64,000 nt of DNA. Origin: Hibiscus mutabilis. Taxonomy: Eukaryota; Streptophyta; Magnoliopsida; Malvales; Malvaceae. Numbering within the stretch: the stretch's first letter is position 1; each line of letters opens with the position of its first letter. The notes below the pieces were generated by a model. That model saw nothing but the letters and a program-made list of their open reading frames with translations, made no database searches and was not told the origin of the DNA. The translations under genes were made by a program, and so were the position numbers. Below are positions 61,329 to 64,000 of this stretch, in pieces. The stretch covers positions 4,774,001-4,838,000 of the forward strand of contig CM033741.1 of NCBI GenBank assembly GCA_019671005.1, written 5' to 3'.

Positions 61329-63574
61329 TCAAAGAGGGTGGTAAGGCACATAGCCCAAAATGCTCGTTACATTGGTTACGACATCGTTGCACTTTGTCAG
61401 AAGGTTTAGCATCTGCTGTGAAATATCCATGCTAGTGGCACTAGCTTGTGGGGTGGTGGTTTGATTATTAAGATTTTGAGCATTTCTTGGAGCCGCTTCG
61501 GCGGGGGCCTTCCCGAATTGAGAAATGGGGGCATTAACATGAAAGGAAGACGAAGATTGAGGAATGACCTTTTGAAAGTTCTTAGTTTTAAATTCCATTG
61601 CAACAGATGGTGCAGCAGTATCGGCAAAACCAGGATTGTTGTTGAAGTTGTTTCTATTACCAACCATCAATTGATCTCCCCTACTAGTTTCTTCCCCACC
61701 CAACATGAATTTTACACGGGCTGTACCTCTACCTCCGTTACCGCCAGCTGCCTGCCCTGCCTCTTCACTTGTTGGCTTCTTCAGGCAGGACTTCAGCTGG
61801 ACCGTTGATTGCAGAATAGGCTGGTGTGCAAGCACTGGTGCTGATCTTTCAACTACAGCATCCTTAACTCGTATGGTTTCACCAGCAGTATCGTCCCCTC
61901 GTCCCTTATCAGAGTCTAGTGCTTCCGCTGTAGGAGCTTCCACACTTCGAAGATAGTATCTCACATTCACATTGCCGAATAGGGAATTAGTTCCATTAGC
62001 ATATCTATATGCTGCCTGTGCATCAATCTTGTATCTGAACACAACACGACACGTTGAGGACTTCCAAAACACACGAATTGCTGACTGATCTAATGAGCCG
62101 AAGCGTCCAAATCTTGCTTTCAGTTCTGCAACTGATGGAAGTGATACCTGAGGAGGAAACTTCATAACCAGCATTGTAGGCTCCACAGCCCTAGGTGGAG
62201 GCTCCATTTTCCTTGCAGAATCTGTTTTTTTGAGTGGTCTTCCTGGGGGACCTGCAGTTGGCTGTTCTTTAATCTCAACTTTTGGAGCTTCCGAAGTCGT
62301 CAGATTGCCCTTCTTCTCTGCAGCTAATGATTTCAAGTGAGCAATTTTTTTCAATCTCTTTGCAGCAATTTCTTCTTGACGATCAGATGGGGGACGCTTC
62401 AGTCCAGCTTTTGTCAGATCATCAGATCTTGCAAGGGGTCTCACTGGTTTTGTAGTTGAGTCTCTAACATTCTCCTTGCTATGGTTGTCAGAAGCTTGGA
62501 GCAAAGGAGGTTTAGCAGCATGGGGTTCAGCAGGATCTGTCTCAGATTGTGGCGACACAACCAAGCTTTTCTGATAAACAAGTGATCGGTATCGCAAAAA
62601 GAATCGTTTAACAACTGTTGGGCTATTCCTTTCCACGCCATGAAAGGGATCAAGGGCCAGAGCATGCAAATCACTCAGTACTTGTGCAAGTTCAAGCCCA
62701 GAATTTCCCATACCAACAGTTGTGGAAGCCCCAATAGAATTGAGTGAGGGATGTGAAGGATCAACATCTTTCTTCTGCTGGTTGACCTGAGACTCGTCTC
62801 TATAACCCAAACCGATCTGTGCAGATTTAGCCCCACCTTTTCCAAGGAGAGAAGGCTTATTTGGTTTATCAGAATTTGTTTCTGAGCCAGCCTCTTTCTT
62901 CTTTTTCTTCTTCTTTTTCTCCACTGAAGCTGAGTTCTCGGCACCTATATCTGCTGAAGTTCGTTTTTTCACTTTCTTCAACCCACCCTCAGCACTCATA
63001 CCACCAGAGCACTTTATATCAACCGGGTAAGGATGCCCACCAGTGACACCATCTTGAACTTGATCTAATCCCTGGCCTCCTTCCAGTTTTGCAGTGGAAT
63101 CCATATCATGTTTCTGAACTCCTTCATATGAGGACAATTTTCCACCCTCCTCAGGTTTCAGGTCAAATATAACATCACCTTCACGCTGAGAAGATGCCGG
63201 CACACCATCAATTTTATTCAAAGATGGCTTTACATCTTCAGCAGCGGCATTGGCTGAAGTCTGGTTTACAGAGGCAACTACATTTCCAGATAAATCTCCA
63301 CTTGAACTTACACCATCCCTTCCCACAACAACAGCATGCTCTTGTTTTTCTGGAATCTGAGAAACTGGATCCCTCTTCTGTAGCACATAATCTCCAGCTA
63401 CAAATGTCGGTGATCCCTCTCTATAAGCAGATTGCATTGTTGAACTAGCTGCTTCATCTCTTCGTTTGAATAGGTATTTGTCTTTCTTTGAATGGTCCTT
63501 AACTTTCATGGATTTTTTAGAACCCTTTCCACCACCTAATGCTTCTGCAATCACCATTGGTCCACTCAAAGGAG
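61329..63574 (-). CDS. PWWP-domain protein (PDP-like), C-terminal exon (partial)
   Basis: One long minus-strand exon encodes about 748 residues of the C-terminal part of a plant PWWP-domain (PDP) protein, ending ILGYVPYHPL at the TGA 61331-61329. The N-terminal exons with the PWWP domain lie beyond 64000. In order: a Lys-rich segment (SKKSMKVKDHSKKDKYLFKR), low-complexity acidic and Ser-rich sequence, a poly-Lys stretch, a helical region (ELAQVLSDLHALALDPFHGV), a nuclear-type segment AAKRLKKIAHLKSLAAEKK, and an RRM-like fold (VMKFPPQVSLPSVAELKARF, then FRYKIDAQAAYRYA, GNVNVRYYLR). Near the end is LKSCLKKP. Plant PDP proteins bind nucleosomes and act with MSI/FVE-containing repressive complexes on flowering genes such as FLC; this role is taken from the family. 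The exon start is set at the acceptor CCAG|CTCC; the ATG further upstream in the frame is probably intronic. Confidence 0.82.
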
Positions 63575-64000
63575 CTGGAAATGGCAACAAAGAAGGCAAT
63601 AGTCTCATAAGAACAGAGACGTGACAATGTTCATGCCCAAACCAGTAACCAAGAGGCATGCATGCAGATATTATCACAGGATATCAGGAGACAGAGGGGA
63701 ACGGAGACTTCTTCTAGCCTTTCAGTGTTGTGTAATACTCAACAAAGATAGTCGATAGATTAATAAACCATAAAGTTGCAAACCTTATACACAACCTTTT
63801 TGTTACTATTGGCATTTGTTCATCAATAAGAGGGTGTAAAAGAGAGACCTAAAAATCAATCAGAAAGCTAAAAATCCAAATACAAGTAGTTGCAGTGCCA
63901 AGATAACTATTGTGTTCTAACATGGCCCTTCCAGCGAAAAAAGGTTGTTAGAAACTCGCATCCGACTATAACCATGCATCATTCAATCAAACAAAAAAAA
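63575..64000 (-). other. Probable intron of the PWWP-domain gene
   Basis: Upstream of the acceptor at 63577-63575 the minus strand is T-rich with stops in all frames after a short open stretch. No further exon was recognised before the window ends. Confidence 0.5.

Overview
The window is nuclear DNA of a flowering plant, almost certainly a eudicot. It is very AT-rich and its genes have GT-AG introns. The proteins belong to plant families: a plant nucleotide-sugar transporter, an RGI-type LRR receptor kinase, RABG3/Rab7, a type-2 lipid-transfer protein, a PWWP-domain protein and a laccase-like protein. Gene style and repeat content recall Malvaceae such as cotton, but I cannot prove the species from the sequence alone.

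Layout. 1-1009 (+) is the last exon of a UDP-rhamnose/UDP-galactose-type transporter. 2854-4446 (-) is a ribosomal protein S18 copy that keeps its introns but has an in-frame stop. 6298-11645 (+) is a SOL1-like M14 carboxypeptidase gene without its C-terminal half, and 12404-13126 (-) is a PPOX2-like pyridoxamine-phosphate oxidase gene, also without its 3' half; the two face each other across a 760-bp junction. 13.3-20 kb is repeat land. 20160-25256 is a large imperfect inverted repeat lying directly upstream of the intact RGI5-like receptor kinase (25678-29097, +). Next come an intact lipid-transfer protein gene (31136-31441, -), an intact seven-exon RABG3/Rab7 gene (32951-35534, -) and an intact two-exon Gfo/Idh/MocA oxidoreductase gene (37996-40834, +). 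After more repeats, 45514-47401 (+) encodes a laccase-like protein that has lost copper ligands and its third domain. 47.9-58.2 kb is again transposon-rich: a SINE, two large fold-back elements, a probable solo LTR, a hAT-like element and a 5'-truncated LINE-like element. The right end holds a small plant gene of unknown function (58782-59253, -) and the 3' part of a PWWP-domain (PDP-like) gene (61329-63574, -).

Most intergenic DNA resolves into non-autonomous DNA transposons. Many have clear terminal inverted repeats and 9-bp target duplications (Mutator-like) or 8-bp duplications (hAT-like), and several carry degenerate telomere-like (TTTAGGG-type) interiors. In two cases the window itself contains the matching unoccupied site, which dates the insertions relative to other events. 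The genes form no operon or shared pathway; they are ordinary single plant genes separated by repeats, with four broken or degenerate copies among them. I found no tRNA or rRNA gene and no CRISPR array.
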